The position numbers and the translations under genes were made by a program. 64,000 nt of DNA, from contig NZ_CP009556.1 of NCBI RefSeq assembly GCF_000959365.1, positions 2,418,001 to 2,482,000 on the forward strand. The letters are read 5' to 3'. Source of the DNA: Burkholderia oklahomensis C6786. GTDB taxonomy: Bacteria; Pseudomonadota; Gammaproteobacteria; Burkholderiales; Burkholderiaceae. The notes below the pieces were generated by a model, which saw only the letters and a list, made by a program, of their open reading frames with translations, ran no database searches and had not been told where the DNA came from. Of the stretch, positions 1 through 9,861 are shown piece after piece (the first letter of the stretch is position 1; each line of letters opens with the position of its first letter).

Positions 1-481
1 CGGCGAGCGCCGGGCCTTGCTGCGCGTCGGTCGCGACGACCCGGTAGGTCGTCTTGAAGCCCTGCTGCGTATAGGCCGGATTCGTCGCCGACGGCGAGAT
101 CTGCAGGATGCCGGCGTCGCTGTAGATCTTCGACGCCGGGATCGACGTGCCCGAGTTCAGGTGGCCGATGACCGCGACGACCTTGCCGTCGACGAGCTTC
201 TGCGCGACCTGCGTCGCGGTGCGCGGGTCGGCCGCGTCGTCTTGCGCGTCGAGCTGGAGCGTGACCTTCTGGCCGCCGATCGTGAGGCCCTTCGCATTGA
301 TCTCTTCGACCGCGAGACGCGCGCCGTTCTCGTTGTCCTTGCCGAGGTGGGCGATGCCGCCCGTCAGTGGCTCGGCGCTGCCGATCTTGACGACCTGGTC
401 GGCCGCCGCATTCGTCACGGCCGCGGCCGCGAGCATCGCAGCCGCGCTGATCGGCAACAGTTTGCGGATTTTCATTTTCAC
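1..481 (-). CDS. Branched-chain amino acid ABC transporter substrate-binding protein (5' part)
   Basis: The visible N-terminal 160 residues begin with a cleavable signal peptide (basic start, Ala-rich core, cut near AAADQ). The sequence KIGSAEPLTGGIAHLGKDN and the following AVEEINAKG are typical of the LivK/Peripla_BP_6 family, which binds Leu/Ile/Val or related compounds in the periplasm for an ABC importer. The gene runs off the window edge. A GTG at 481 is chosen because AAGGAG lies 6 bases before it; the ATG at 475 is 12 bases away. The ligand cannot be judged from this fragment. Confidence 0.88.
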   Translation of the reverse strand, partial: MKMKIRKLLPISAAAMLAAAAVTNAAADQVVKIGSAEPLTGGIAHLGKDNENGARLAVEEINAKGLTIGGQKVTLQLDAQDDAADPRTATQVAQKLVDGKVVAVIGHLNSGTSIPASKIYSDAGILQISPSATNPAYTQQGFKTTYRVVATDAQQGPALA

Positions 482-506
482 TGCAGTCTCCTTGTTGGAC
501 GGGCGT

Positions 507-520
507 TGATCATATGATCA
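507..520. promoter_or_regulatory. 14-bp perfect palindrome upstream of the LivK-type gene
   Basis: TGATCATATGATCA is a perfect palindrome 26 bases before the GTG start, followed by a further half-like GATCAT at 521-526. It lies where a promoter or operator would be expected. No specific regulator can be named. Confidence 0.35.
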
Positions 521-621
521 GATCATACCCGGTCAAAATTCGCTGCAGCGAGCCGCGCGTGCGCGCCTTCGCGTCGCAGACACAGGCGCCGCCTCCCCGG
601 CCGGCGCCCGCGCCGGCGGCC

Positions 622-1059
622 TCAAGCCTTGATGTTCATCGTGATCCGCGCGGTGAACACCGTCTTGCCTTCGGCGTCGGTCACTTCGACCGGCACGATC
701 TTGTCGCCTTCGCTCTGCCAGTCGACGGCCGAGCCGTCGGCGACCGCCGTCACGTCCGTCTTCGCCTTCGCGAGGTATTCGACGGTCATGCCTTTCGGAA
801 TCCAGCGCAGGCCGTCCGGAATCGACACCTGGGTCATCAGCCCCGCGACCAGCTCGGCCGCATTGCACAGCGCGATCGCGTGAACCGTGCCGAGATGATT
901 GGTGATTTCACGCCGGAAGCCGATTTTCGCCTCCGCCCGACCGGGCTGCAGCTCGACGACCTGCGGCTCGATCGTGCCGAAGAACGGCGCCATCTGACAG
1001 ACCATCTTGCTGAATTGCGCGGACCCGGCCGTCTTGAACATCTCGAGAACCTGACTCAT
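622..1059 (-). CDS. DUF4442 / PaaI-like hotdog-fold thioesterase
   Basis: This 145-residue protein has the size and pattern of a single hotdog domain. It contains the helix segment NHLGTVHAIALCNAAELVAG, where HLGTVH and the later acidic residue match the active-site region of the PaaI/DUF4442 group. These enzymes hydrolyse acyl-CoA or acyl-ACP thioesters in the cytoplasm; the acyl substrate is unknown. The gene is transcribed divergently from the TetR gene at 1146, with an inverted repeat between them, so it is the likely target of that repressor. Confidence 0.8.
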   Translation of the reverse strand: MSQVLEMFKTAGSAQFSKMVCQMAPFFGTIEPQVVELQPGRAEAKIGFRREITNHLGTVHAIALCNAAELVAGLMTQVSIPDGLRWIPKGMTVEYLAKAKTDVTAVADGSAVDWQSEGDKIVPVEVTDAEGKTVFTARITMNIKA

Positions 1060-1080
1060 GTTGTCTCCCGTTTCGATGAA

Positions 1081-1099
1081 AACAGAACAAAGTTCTGTT
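1081..1099. promoter_or_regulatory. Probable TetR operator between thioesterase and tetR genes
   Basis: AACAGAAC-N3-GTTCTGTT is a perfect 8+8 inverted repeat. A second shorter repeat, CAGAA-N5-TTCTG, follows at 1101-1115 with the same half-site sequence. Both lie in the 86-bp gap between divergent genes, the usual place for a TetR autoregulatory operator. Confidence 0.6.
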
Positions 1100-1145
1100 G
1101 CAGAAGATTATTCTGTTTCATTGGTGAGCGTCAAGGTACTATTGC

Positions 1146-1790
1146 GTGACTCCAGTTTTTCGTTCGCGATCCAGCTTGCCTACCCTCGACATCCTGACGC
1201 GGCAGTTCCCCGGCCACCGCGCGCACCTGAAGCGCACGATCCTCGCGACCGCGCTCGCCTGCTTCAACGATCACGGGCTCGAGCCCACGACGATCGAGAT
1301 GATCCGCGAGCGCTGCGACACCAGCGTCGGCAATATCTATCACCACTTCGGCAACAAGGACGGCCTGATCGCCGCGCTCTTCCTGTGTGCGATCGAAGAC
1401 CAGGCGCAACTGCTCGCCGACTACATCGGGCGCGCGACGACCGCGCGGGAAGGCGTCGCCGCGCTCGTCCACAGCTATGTCGATTGGGTCAGCGCACAGC
1501 CCGAGTTCGCGCGCTTTCAGTTCATGGCGCGCACGGCCGTCGCGTCGGGGCCGCGCGCGGACGAGCTGGCGGAGAAGAACCGCGCGCGCAATCGCCGCGT
1601 GATCGCCTGGTTCGCGCACGCGTCGGGGCGCGACGAATTGGAACAATGGCCGGCGGAGCTGCTGCCGTCGCTCATCGTCGGCCAATCGGAGAACTACTGT
1701 CGCGCGTGGCTGAACGGCCGGGTCAAGTCGGCGCCCGCCAAGTACCGGGAAGCGCTCGCGATCGCGGCGTGGCGGTCGGTTTCGAAGTGA
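1146..1790 (+). CDS. TetR family transcriptional regulator
   Basis: A 214-residue protein with an N-terminal TetR helix-turn-helix at about residues 30-75, including TTIEMIRERCDTSVGNIYHH and the FGNKDGLI segment, followed by an all-helical ligand domain. It starts at GTG 1146; an upstream AAGG is poorly spaced, so the true start may be slightly downstream. Divergence from the thioesterase gene and the repeated operator half-sites imply repression of that gene and of itself, released by an unknown, perhaps acyl-type, ligand. Confidence 0.85.
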   Translation: MTPVFRSRSSLPTLDILTRQFPGHRAHLKRTILATALACFNDHGLEPTTIEMIRERCDTSVGNIYHHFGNKDGLIAALFLCAIEDQAQLLADYIGRATTAREGVAALVHSYVDWVSAQPEFARFQFMARTAVASGPRADELAEKNRARNRRVIAWFAHASGRDELEQWPAELLPSLIVGQSENYCRAWLNGRVKSAPAKYREALAIAAWRSVSK

Positions 1791-1894
1791 GGGACCGGCC
1801 GCGCGGCCGTCGCCGCGCGCGGCATGCGCCGGGCATGCGCGGCGGAAGCGGCGTCGCTCGCAGGCCGGCGGCCCGTCATTCGCGTGAACGGGCC

Positions 1895-2713
1895 CTAGCC
1901 CTGATGGATCTCGATCCAGCCGTCGAATCCGTTCCCGGCCGCGGGCGGGCAGTCGCCCGGAAACGAACCGAGCACCGGGTTGCCCGGCCGCTCGCCGCGA
2001 GGCAGCGTCGGACTCGCCCCCCAGGCGCGCGCCGGCGGGGCGAACGGAAGCGACGGCGCGGCACTCAACGTGCCGGCGGTCAATTCATTGACCGCCGTCT
2101 GGGCCACGGCGCCCGCCGTGCCGCCTCCGACCGGTTTCTCGACGCACACCGCGCACCAGCCGATCCTGATGAAGCTCGGCGCATACGCGTACAGCTCGGT
2201 TGCGACGGGCTGGAGCGCGAACGGGTCCGCCGCGCACTGCACGCAGTAGTAGACGCCATACCAGGCGTCCCGCCTTCCGCTCGCCTCGTATCGGCGGCTC
2301 AGCTCCAGGAAGTTGTTGATGTACGTCTCGACCGTCTTGTGATTCATGTTGGCCGAATGGGTCAGCGGCGTGAGGTTGCGCCAGTCCCGGCCCGAGCCGC
2401 CCCAGCCGCCGTTGATCAGGTGCCCGCGAACCCACGGGCGGTAACTGGGATTCACATCCTGGACGAACGTCAGCGGCGGACCGCCCGCCATCAGCACATC
2501 CCATGGCGCGCCGCCCACTTGCGGCTGGTTGCTCTGCCCCTGGCCGGGCATCTTGAGATCGGGCCCGAGCAACGCCGACGCGCATGACGCGCCGAATTCG
2601 CGTCCGCGAACATACGTCGCCTGCCGGCCCTGTCGAACGCGCGCGATCGTGAAGATCGGCTGGTCGACTGTCCAGCGCGGGTTCGTCTGAGTACCGTAGT
2701 TCAGAAAACTCAT
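1895..2713 (-). CDS. Stand-alone protein with an RGH-type DNA/RNA non-specific endonuclease motif
   Basis: This 272-residue protein has no signal peptide or membrane segment. Residues 95-130 hold VRGHLINGGWGGSGRDWRNL followed by TPLTHSANMN. This matches the beta-beta-alpha-metal nuclease pattern (catalytic His98 in an RGH motif, GG.G loop, Asn113 and Asn124 as metal-side residues) seen in Endonuclea_NS families and in polymorphic-toxin nuclease domains. The C-terminal 60 residues are Pro/Gly-rich. Several cysteines (CASAL, CVQCAAD, CAVC) may bind metal or form disulfides. No secretion partner or obvious immunity gene is adjacent. Nuclease function is inferred from the motif alone. Confidence 0.6.
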   Translation of the reverse strand: MSFLNYGTQTNPRWTVDQPIFTIARVRQGRQATYVRGREFGASCASALLGPDLKMPGQGQSNQPQVGGAPWDVLMAGGPPLTFVQDVNPSYRPWVRGHLINGGWGGSGRDWRNLTPLTHSANMNHKTVETYINNFLELSRRYEASGRRDAWYGVYYCVQCAADPFALQPVATELYAYAPSFIRIGWCAVCVEKPVGGGTAGAVAQTAVNELTAGTLSAAPSLPFAPPARAWGASPTLPRGERPGNPVLGSFPGDCPPAAGNGFDGWIEIHQG

Positions 2714-2809
2714 CGTCGTCCTCCGCTGTGGAAAGTTCGGAAGCCGCGCGCGGCCTCCGCGGACCGCATCGAATCCGCCGCCGCAATCGACGGACGTTCA
2801 GCGAAATGC

Positions 2810-2837
2810 AACGTTCGATCCGCAACGACCGAACGTT
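2810..2837. repeat. Inverted repeat AACGTTCG-N12-CGAACGTT
   Basis: A perfect 8-bp inverted repeat with a 12-bp spacer lies about 100 bases upstream of the nuclease-like gene start at 2713, within the 260-bp gap before it. It could be an operator or a hairpin. Confidence 0.35.
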
Positions 2838-2973
2838 CCCGCGCCCCGGCAGCGGAACGACACGCTTGCTCATCGCTCGCGAAACGGCCGCCGTCGCGCG
2901 TTCGCCGGTCATCGGACACACTTCGTTTGCGCGGCGCGACGAAGGACGCGTTTTCAGCCGACGATGCCGCGCA

Positions 2974-3312
2974 TCACTGCTTCGAGAGATCGAAGATCCG
3001 CGTCATCGGCGTCCACTTCGAGCCGGCCGGCGTCCATGGCGTCGGCTGCTGGAACGTGCTCATCAATGTTTCCCATTCGACGATCTTCGCATCGGCGCGC
3101 GTATCGGCATCGAAGCGCGCCGCATCGAACACCGCGTCGTCGGTCTCCATCAGCATCGTCAGCCGCGTGCCGAGCCGGTAGATCTCCAGCGCGACGACGC
3201 CGTGCGCGCGAAGATGCGCGGCGACCTCCGGCCAGATCCGCGCATGATACGCGTCGTAACGCGCAATCGAATCCGGGTCGTCCTTCAGGTCCAACGCCAG
3301 GCAGTAACGCAT
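2974..3312 (-). CDS. L-rhamnose/L-fucose mutarotase (RhaM family)
   Basis: A 112-residue protein matching the RhaM-like mutarotase family, which interconverts alpha and beta anomers of 6-deoxy sugars. YDAYHARIWPEV supplies the characteristic His and Trp, with a conserved YR in the middle and a C-terminal Trp-rich segment (FQQPTPWTP). The ATG at 3312 is preceded by GGAG at good spacing; longer upstream readings are low complexity. It is the last gene of the deoxy-sugar operon and would speed supply of the anomer used by the neighbouring dehydrogenase. Confidence 0.88.
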   Translation of the reverse strand: MRYCLALDLKDDPDSIARYDAYHARIWPEVAAHLRAHGVVALEIYRLGTRLTMLMETDDAVFDAARFDADTRADAKIVEWETLMSTFQQPTPWTPAGSKWTPMTRIFDLSKQ

Positions 3313-3347
3313 CGCGCGCTCCGTCGTCGATCGTTCGTGCATCCGCG

Positions 3348-5121
<1,774 letters not shown>

Positions 5122-5192
5122 GAGTTCGCCAAGGAGGTGAGTGAAATCGAGAAGAGAGGAATCGTGCGCATGGCAGCCGCGTGCAATCGGCG

Positions 5193-6050
<858 letters not shown>

Positions 6051-6890
6051 TCATAGCCGGTAGAACGCGGCCGCGTTCGCGCCGAACACCGCGTCGCACG
6101 CGCTTTCGCCGAAACGGGCGACGGTCAGCGCATGCGCGGCCGCATGCCAGCTCGCATAGTCGCCGTTCAGATTCAGCACCGGCCAGTCGCTGCCCCAGAT
6201 CATGCGCGTCGCGCCGAACACGTCGAACAGATGGTCGACGTGACGCGCGAGCGTGTCGCGATTCCAGCCGTGCGCCGCCTCGGTCGCGAGCCCCGACAGC
6301 TTGCAGTGCACGTTCGGCAGTGCGGCGAGCGCCGCGATCCCGTCGGCCCATGGCTGCCAACCGTCTCGACCCATGTGGATCGGCGGCTTCGCGCCGTGAT
6401 CGACGACGAGCCGCAGCCGCGGGAAGCGCCGCGCGAACGTCGCGAGCGGCGCGAGGTGCCGCGGCGTCACGAGCGCGTCGAACGCGAGATCGAGCTCGAC
6501 GAGCGCGTCGATCGCGGGGGTAAGCGCCGGGTCGGCGATCCATGCGGCGTCGAGCAGGTCCTGCAGCATCGGCCGCACGCCCTTGAACGACGGGTCGCGC
6601 GCGAGCGCGGCGAGCGTATCGGGCGCGTGCTTCGCATCGAGCGGCGCCCAGCCGACCACGCCCGCAATCGACGCGTCGCGCCTCGCGAGATCGAGCAGAT
6701 AGCGCGTCTCGTCGACGGTCGGCGCCGCTTGCACGACGATCGTGCGCGCAACGCCCGCGGCCGCGCGCAGCGGCGCGAGGTCGGCGGGGCCGAACGGGCG
6801 GTACAGCGGCGCTAGCGCGGGCGTGAGCCAGCCGTAGTCGCCGCGCGCGGGATCCCAGTAGTGCTGATGGGCGTCGATGATTTCGCTCAC
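6051..6890 (-). CDS. Amidohydrolase-family L-fucono-1,5-lactonase
   Basis: A 279-residue amidohydrolase_2 protein. DAHQHYWDP at the N-terminus is the HxH metal motif, and WGSDWPVLNL near the C-terminus holds the conserved Asp. KGVRPMLQD and VVDHGAKPPI are typical of the COG3618 lactonase group. It would open the lactone made by the SDR at 3348. The GTG at 6890 has GGAG 7 bases before it. The frame stays open further upstream, but that stretch is Arg/Ala low complexity and looks non-coding. Confidence 0.83.
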   Translation of the reverse strand: MSEIIDAHQHYWDPARGDYGWLTPALAPLYRPFGPADLAPLRAAAGVARTIVVQAAPTVDETRYLLDLARRDASIAGVVGWAPLDAKHAPDTLAALARDPSFKGVRPMLQDLLDAAWIADPALTPAIDALVELDLAFDALVTPRHLAPLATFARRFPRLRLVVDHGAKPPIHMGRDGWQPWADGIAALAALPNVHCKLSGLATEAAHGWNRDTLARHVDHLFDVFGATRMIWGSDWPVLNLNGDYASWHAAAHALTVARFGESACDAVFGANAAAFYRL

Positions 6891-7128
6891 GCGCGGCTCC
6901 CGATCGAGAACGAGGCAGCCGGGCGGCGCATCGCCGAAACCGCTTTGCGTGCCGGGTCGGCGTCGGCCATCCGATGCGCCGCTCGTGACATCCGCACGCG
7001 CCGCGCGTCGGGCACGTCGGGCGCGCCGCGCCATCGTCGGCGCGCGCCGACGACGCGTGCGCGCGTCACGCTTCGCCCGAAAGCGAACGTCCGTTTCAAC
7101 GCCTCCGCCATTCGCGCAGCCTCCGCCA

Positions 7129-8484
7129 TCATGCCGGCCGCGCGACGCGCAGCGGCCCGGCGACGGGCAGGCACGCGGGCCCGAGCGGCTCGAACGCCTT
7201 GTACGTCAGGATGAACTCCTGATGGCCGAGCGCCTCCGATTTCGACGTCGCGCCGCTCGCGACCGCGAGCGTCTTCGCGAAGATCTCGCGCCCGACGTCG
7301 TCGAGCGTCGCGCGGCCTTCGAGGATGCGGCCCGCATCGACGTCCATGTCGCCTTCGAGCTTCCGGTACGTCGCCGGATTCGCGCACACCTTGACGACGG
7401 GCGCGAGCGCGGAGCCGACCACCGAGCCGCGGCCGGTCGTAAACAGGATCACGTGCGCGCCGCATGCGATCAGCTCGGCGATCTCCGCGTTGTCGCTGAT
7501 GTTCGGGAATCCGAAGCGCGGCTCGCCGTCCGGCACGACGTCGAGCAGATAGAGGCCGGGCGTCGGCGGCACGTCGCCCGGCTTCACGATGCCGACGATC
7601 GGCGACGCGCCGCTCTTCGCATACGCGCCGAGCGACTTCTCCTCCTGCGTCGTGAGGCCGCCGTCCGCGTTGCCGACCGCGAAGCTGCCGTGCCCGAGGA
7701 TCGCGTAATAGCGCTCCGCCTTCTGCACGCACGCGACGATCTCGCGCCCGAGCTCGGGCCGCGCGGCGCGGCTCTGCATGTGGTATTCGCAGCCGACGAG
7801 CTCGCCCGTCTCCTCGAACAGGCACGCGGCGCCCTGCTCGACGAGCAGGTCGAACGCGCGGCCGACGGCCGGATTCGCGGTGATGCCGCTCGTGCCGTCC
7901 GATCCGCCGCAGATCGTGCCGACGATCAGCTCTTCGATGCCCATCGGCACCTTCGCGTGCTTCGCGAGCTGCGCGCGCGCGCCGCGGACCCAGTCGACGC
8001 CGGCGCCGATCGTGGCGAGCGTGCCGCCCGCGTCCTGGATCGTCAGCACCTCGGCCGGGCGGCCGCTCGCGCGCACCGCATCGACGAGGAAATGCTTGTT
8101 CATGCTCTCGCAGCCGAGCGACACGAACAGCACCGCGCCGACGTTCGGATGCGTCGCGAGCCGCTCCATCATCTTTTCCGCATAGCCGTTCGGGTAGCAG
8201 CCCGGAAAGCCGATCAGATGCACGGGCGGCTCGTCGGCGGCGGGCGCATCGTCGCCGAAACGCAGCGGCGCGCGGAACTGCGCGACGATTTCGCGCGCGA
8301 CGTGATGCGCGCATTCGACGAGATATGCGACCGCGACGATGTTGCGGATGCCCTTGCGTCCGTCGCCGCGCAAATAGCCGGCGAGCACGGCGCTGCGCAC
8401 GCCGTCGGGCGGCACGCGCTCGCCGTCGGAGGAGATGTCGGAGAAGACGTCGGGGGAACCCGGCGTGGAAACGGTCACTGACAT
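7129..8484 (-). CDS. UxaA-family dehydratase, large subunit (probable L-fuconate dehydratase)
   Basis: A 451-residue protein of the UxaA/GarD C-terminal type. Typical segments include GYLRGDGRKGIRN, IGFPGCYPNGYAEKMMERL, GCESMNKHF, IVGTICGGSDGTSGITANPA and LFTTGRGSVVGSALAPVVKV. The family dehydrates sugar acids such as altronate and galactarate using a metal centre. With the separate SAF-domain subunit encoded just upstream in the transcript, it would convert L-fuconate to 2-keto-3-deoxy-L-fuconate. No enolase-type fuconate dehydratase is present, supporting this role. Confidence 0.83.
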   Translation of the reverse strand: MSVTVSTPGSPDVFSDISSDGERVPPDGVRSAVLAGYLRGDGRKGIRNIVAVAYLVECAHHVAREIVAQFRAPLRFGDDAPAADEPPVHLIGFPGCYPNGYAEKMMERLATHPNVGAVLFVSLGCESMNKHFLVDAVRASGRPAEVLTIQDAGGTLATIGAGVDWVRGARAQLAKHAKVPMGIEELIVGTICGGSDGTSGITANPAVGRAFDLLVEQGAACLFEETGELVGCEYHMQSRAARPELGREIVACVQKAERYYAILGHGSFAVGNADGGLTTQEEKSLGAYAKSGASPIVGIVKPGDVPPTPGLYLLDVVPDGEPRFGFPNISDNAEIAELIACGAHVILFTTGRGSVVGSALAPVVKVCANPATYRKLEGDMDVDAGRILEGRATLDDVGREIFAKTLAVASGATSKSEALGHQEFILTYKAFEPLGPACLPVAGPLRVARPA

Positions 8485-8518
8485 GAATGGTTCCCCTGAA
8501 TAAGCGGCCGCGACGGCG

Positions 8519-8839
8519 TCAATGCGTGACGAACGCGCGGCCCGCGTCGTGCGTGTACGTCGGCAGGTAGTCGCTGACGAGGTTGTGCGTGTGCAGATGC
8601 TCGCCGCGCGCGACGTCGCGGATCACGTGGCCGATCGCCGCGCCGTAGCGCAGCACCTTGTCGTTCGCCGACAGCGGCGCGCGCGCGACCTTGTGGCCGA
8701 GCTCGATCGTCCGAGCGAGCACGACCGGCTCGCCGTCGATCAGCACGCGCTGCCCGGCGTCGAGGCGCGCCGCCGCGATCAGGCAGTTGTCGTCGGGCGA
8801 CAGCAGCAGCAGCCGCGCATCGATGACGGCGGCGCTCAT
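8519..8839 (-). CDS. UxaA-family dehydratase, small SAF-domain subunit
   Basis: A 106-residue protein matching the SAF domain that forms the N-terminal part of single-chain altronate dehydratase. The central segment ELGHKVARAPLSANDKVLRY and the following GHVIRDVARGEHLHTHN are family hallmarks. It overlaps the stop of the permease gene by ATGA, so the two are translationally coupled. It pairs with the large subunit at 7129 as a split two-gene dehydratase. Confidence 0.85.
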   Translation of the reverse strand: MSAAVIDARLLLLSPDDNCLIAAARLDAGQRVLIDGEPVVLARTIELGHKVARAPLSANDKVLRYGAAIGHVIRDVARGEHLHTHNLVSDYLPTYTHDAGRAFVTH

Positions 8840-9861
8840 GACGGCTCCTCGCCGCCCGCGACGCGCGCGACCATCAGCGCGCCGAGGATGATCGCGCCGT
8901 AGATCGCCTGGATCCAGAACGACGGCACCTGCGCGAGCGTCAGCAGGTTCTGCACGACGCCGAGCAGCAGCACGCCCGTCAGCGCGCCGAGCATCGTGCC
9001 CTTGCCGCCGTCGAGCGAGATGCCGCCGATCACCGCGGCCGCGAACACGGTGAAGATCATCCCGTTGCCCTGGTTCGCATTGATCGCGCCGACGTAGCCC
9101 GTGACGACGAGGCCGCCGATCGACGCGAGCACGCTGCCGAGCACGAACACGCCCCACGTGATCCGCTCGACGCGAATCCCGGCCGCGCGCGCGGCTTGAG
9201 CGTTGCCGCCGATCGCGTACAGCGCGCGGCCGAGCCGGTGGTAGCGCAGCATGAACGCCGCGCAGCCGAACACGGCCGCCGCGAGCCATACCGACAACGG
9301 CAGGCCGAAGACGATCGTCGTCGCGAGCGCGAAGAACGACGGCGGCATGTCGAACAGCGTGCCGCCCTTCGTCGCGCCGACGAGCATCCCGCGCAGCACG
9401 ATCAGCATCGCGAGCGTGACGATGAACGCGTTGAGCCGCATCTTCACGACGAGAAAACCGTTGACGAAGCCGATCAGCGCGCCGACCGCGACGATCGCGA
9501 GCAGCCCGGCCGCGGCGGGCCACTGGAAGCCGAATCCGGCCGACGCGGCGGGCATCACGAGCATCGCGCCGATCGCGGGCGCGATGCCGACGGTCGATTC
9601 GAGCGACAGGTCGAACTTGCCCGTCAGCACGATCAGCGATTCGGCGAGCACGACGAGCGCGAGCGCCGCCGACGCGCCGAGCACACTGATCAGGTTCGCC
9701 TTCGTCAGGAAGCTCGGGCTCACGAACGCGCCGATCACGATCAGCAGCACGAGCGCCGGCAACAGCGCGAGATCGCGCAGCCGCGCGAACTCGAACGGCC
9801 TGCGCGCGACGGTGCGCGCCGGTCCCGGCGGCAGCGCGGGACTCGTCAGGCTAGACTTCAT
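8836..9861 (-). CDS. Sugar ABC transporter permease (RbsC family)
   Basis: A 341-residue inner-membrane protein with about nine hydrophobic segments and the BPD_transp_2 signature regions FVNGFLVVKMRLNAFIVTLA, ALYAIGGNAQAARAAGI and ISLDGGKGTMLGALTGVLLL. It forms the channel of a ribose/fucose-type importer. The start at 9861 lies inside the end of the ATPase gene; AAGGAG precedes both this ATG and one two codons earlier. Confidence 0.9.
   Translation of the reverse strand: MKSSLTSPALPPGPARTVARRPFEFARLRDLALLPALVLLIVIGAFVSPSFLTKANLISVLGASAALALVVLAESLIVLTGKFDLSLESTVGIAPAIGAMLVMPAASAGFGFQWPAAAGLLAIVAVGALIGFVNGFLVVKMRLNAFIVTLAMLIVLRGMLVGATKGGTLFDMPPSFFALATTIVFGLPLSVWLAAAVFGCAAFMLRYHRLGRALYAIGGNAQAARAAGIRVERITWGVFVLGSVLASIGGLVVTGYVGAINANQGNGMIFTVFAAAVIGGISLDGGKGTMLGALTGVLLLGVVQNLLTLAQVPSFWIQAIYGAIILGALMVARVAGGEEPS

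Noticed and set aside
5127-5145. AAGGAGGTGAG on the plus strand, a perfect Shine-Dalgarno
   Set aside because: It lies antisense to the start region of the FAH-type gene and no credible plus-strand gene begins after it.
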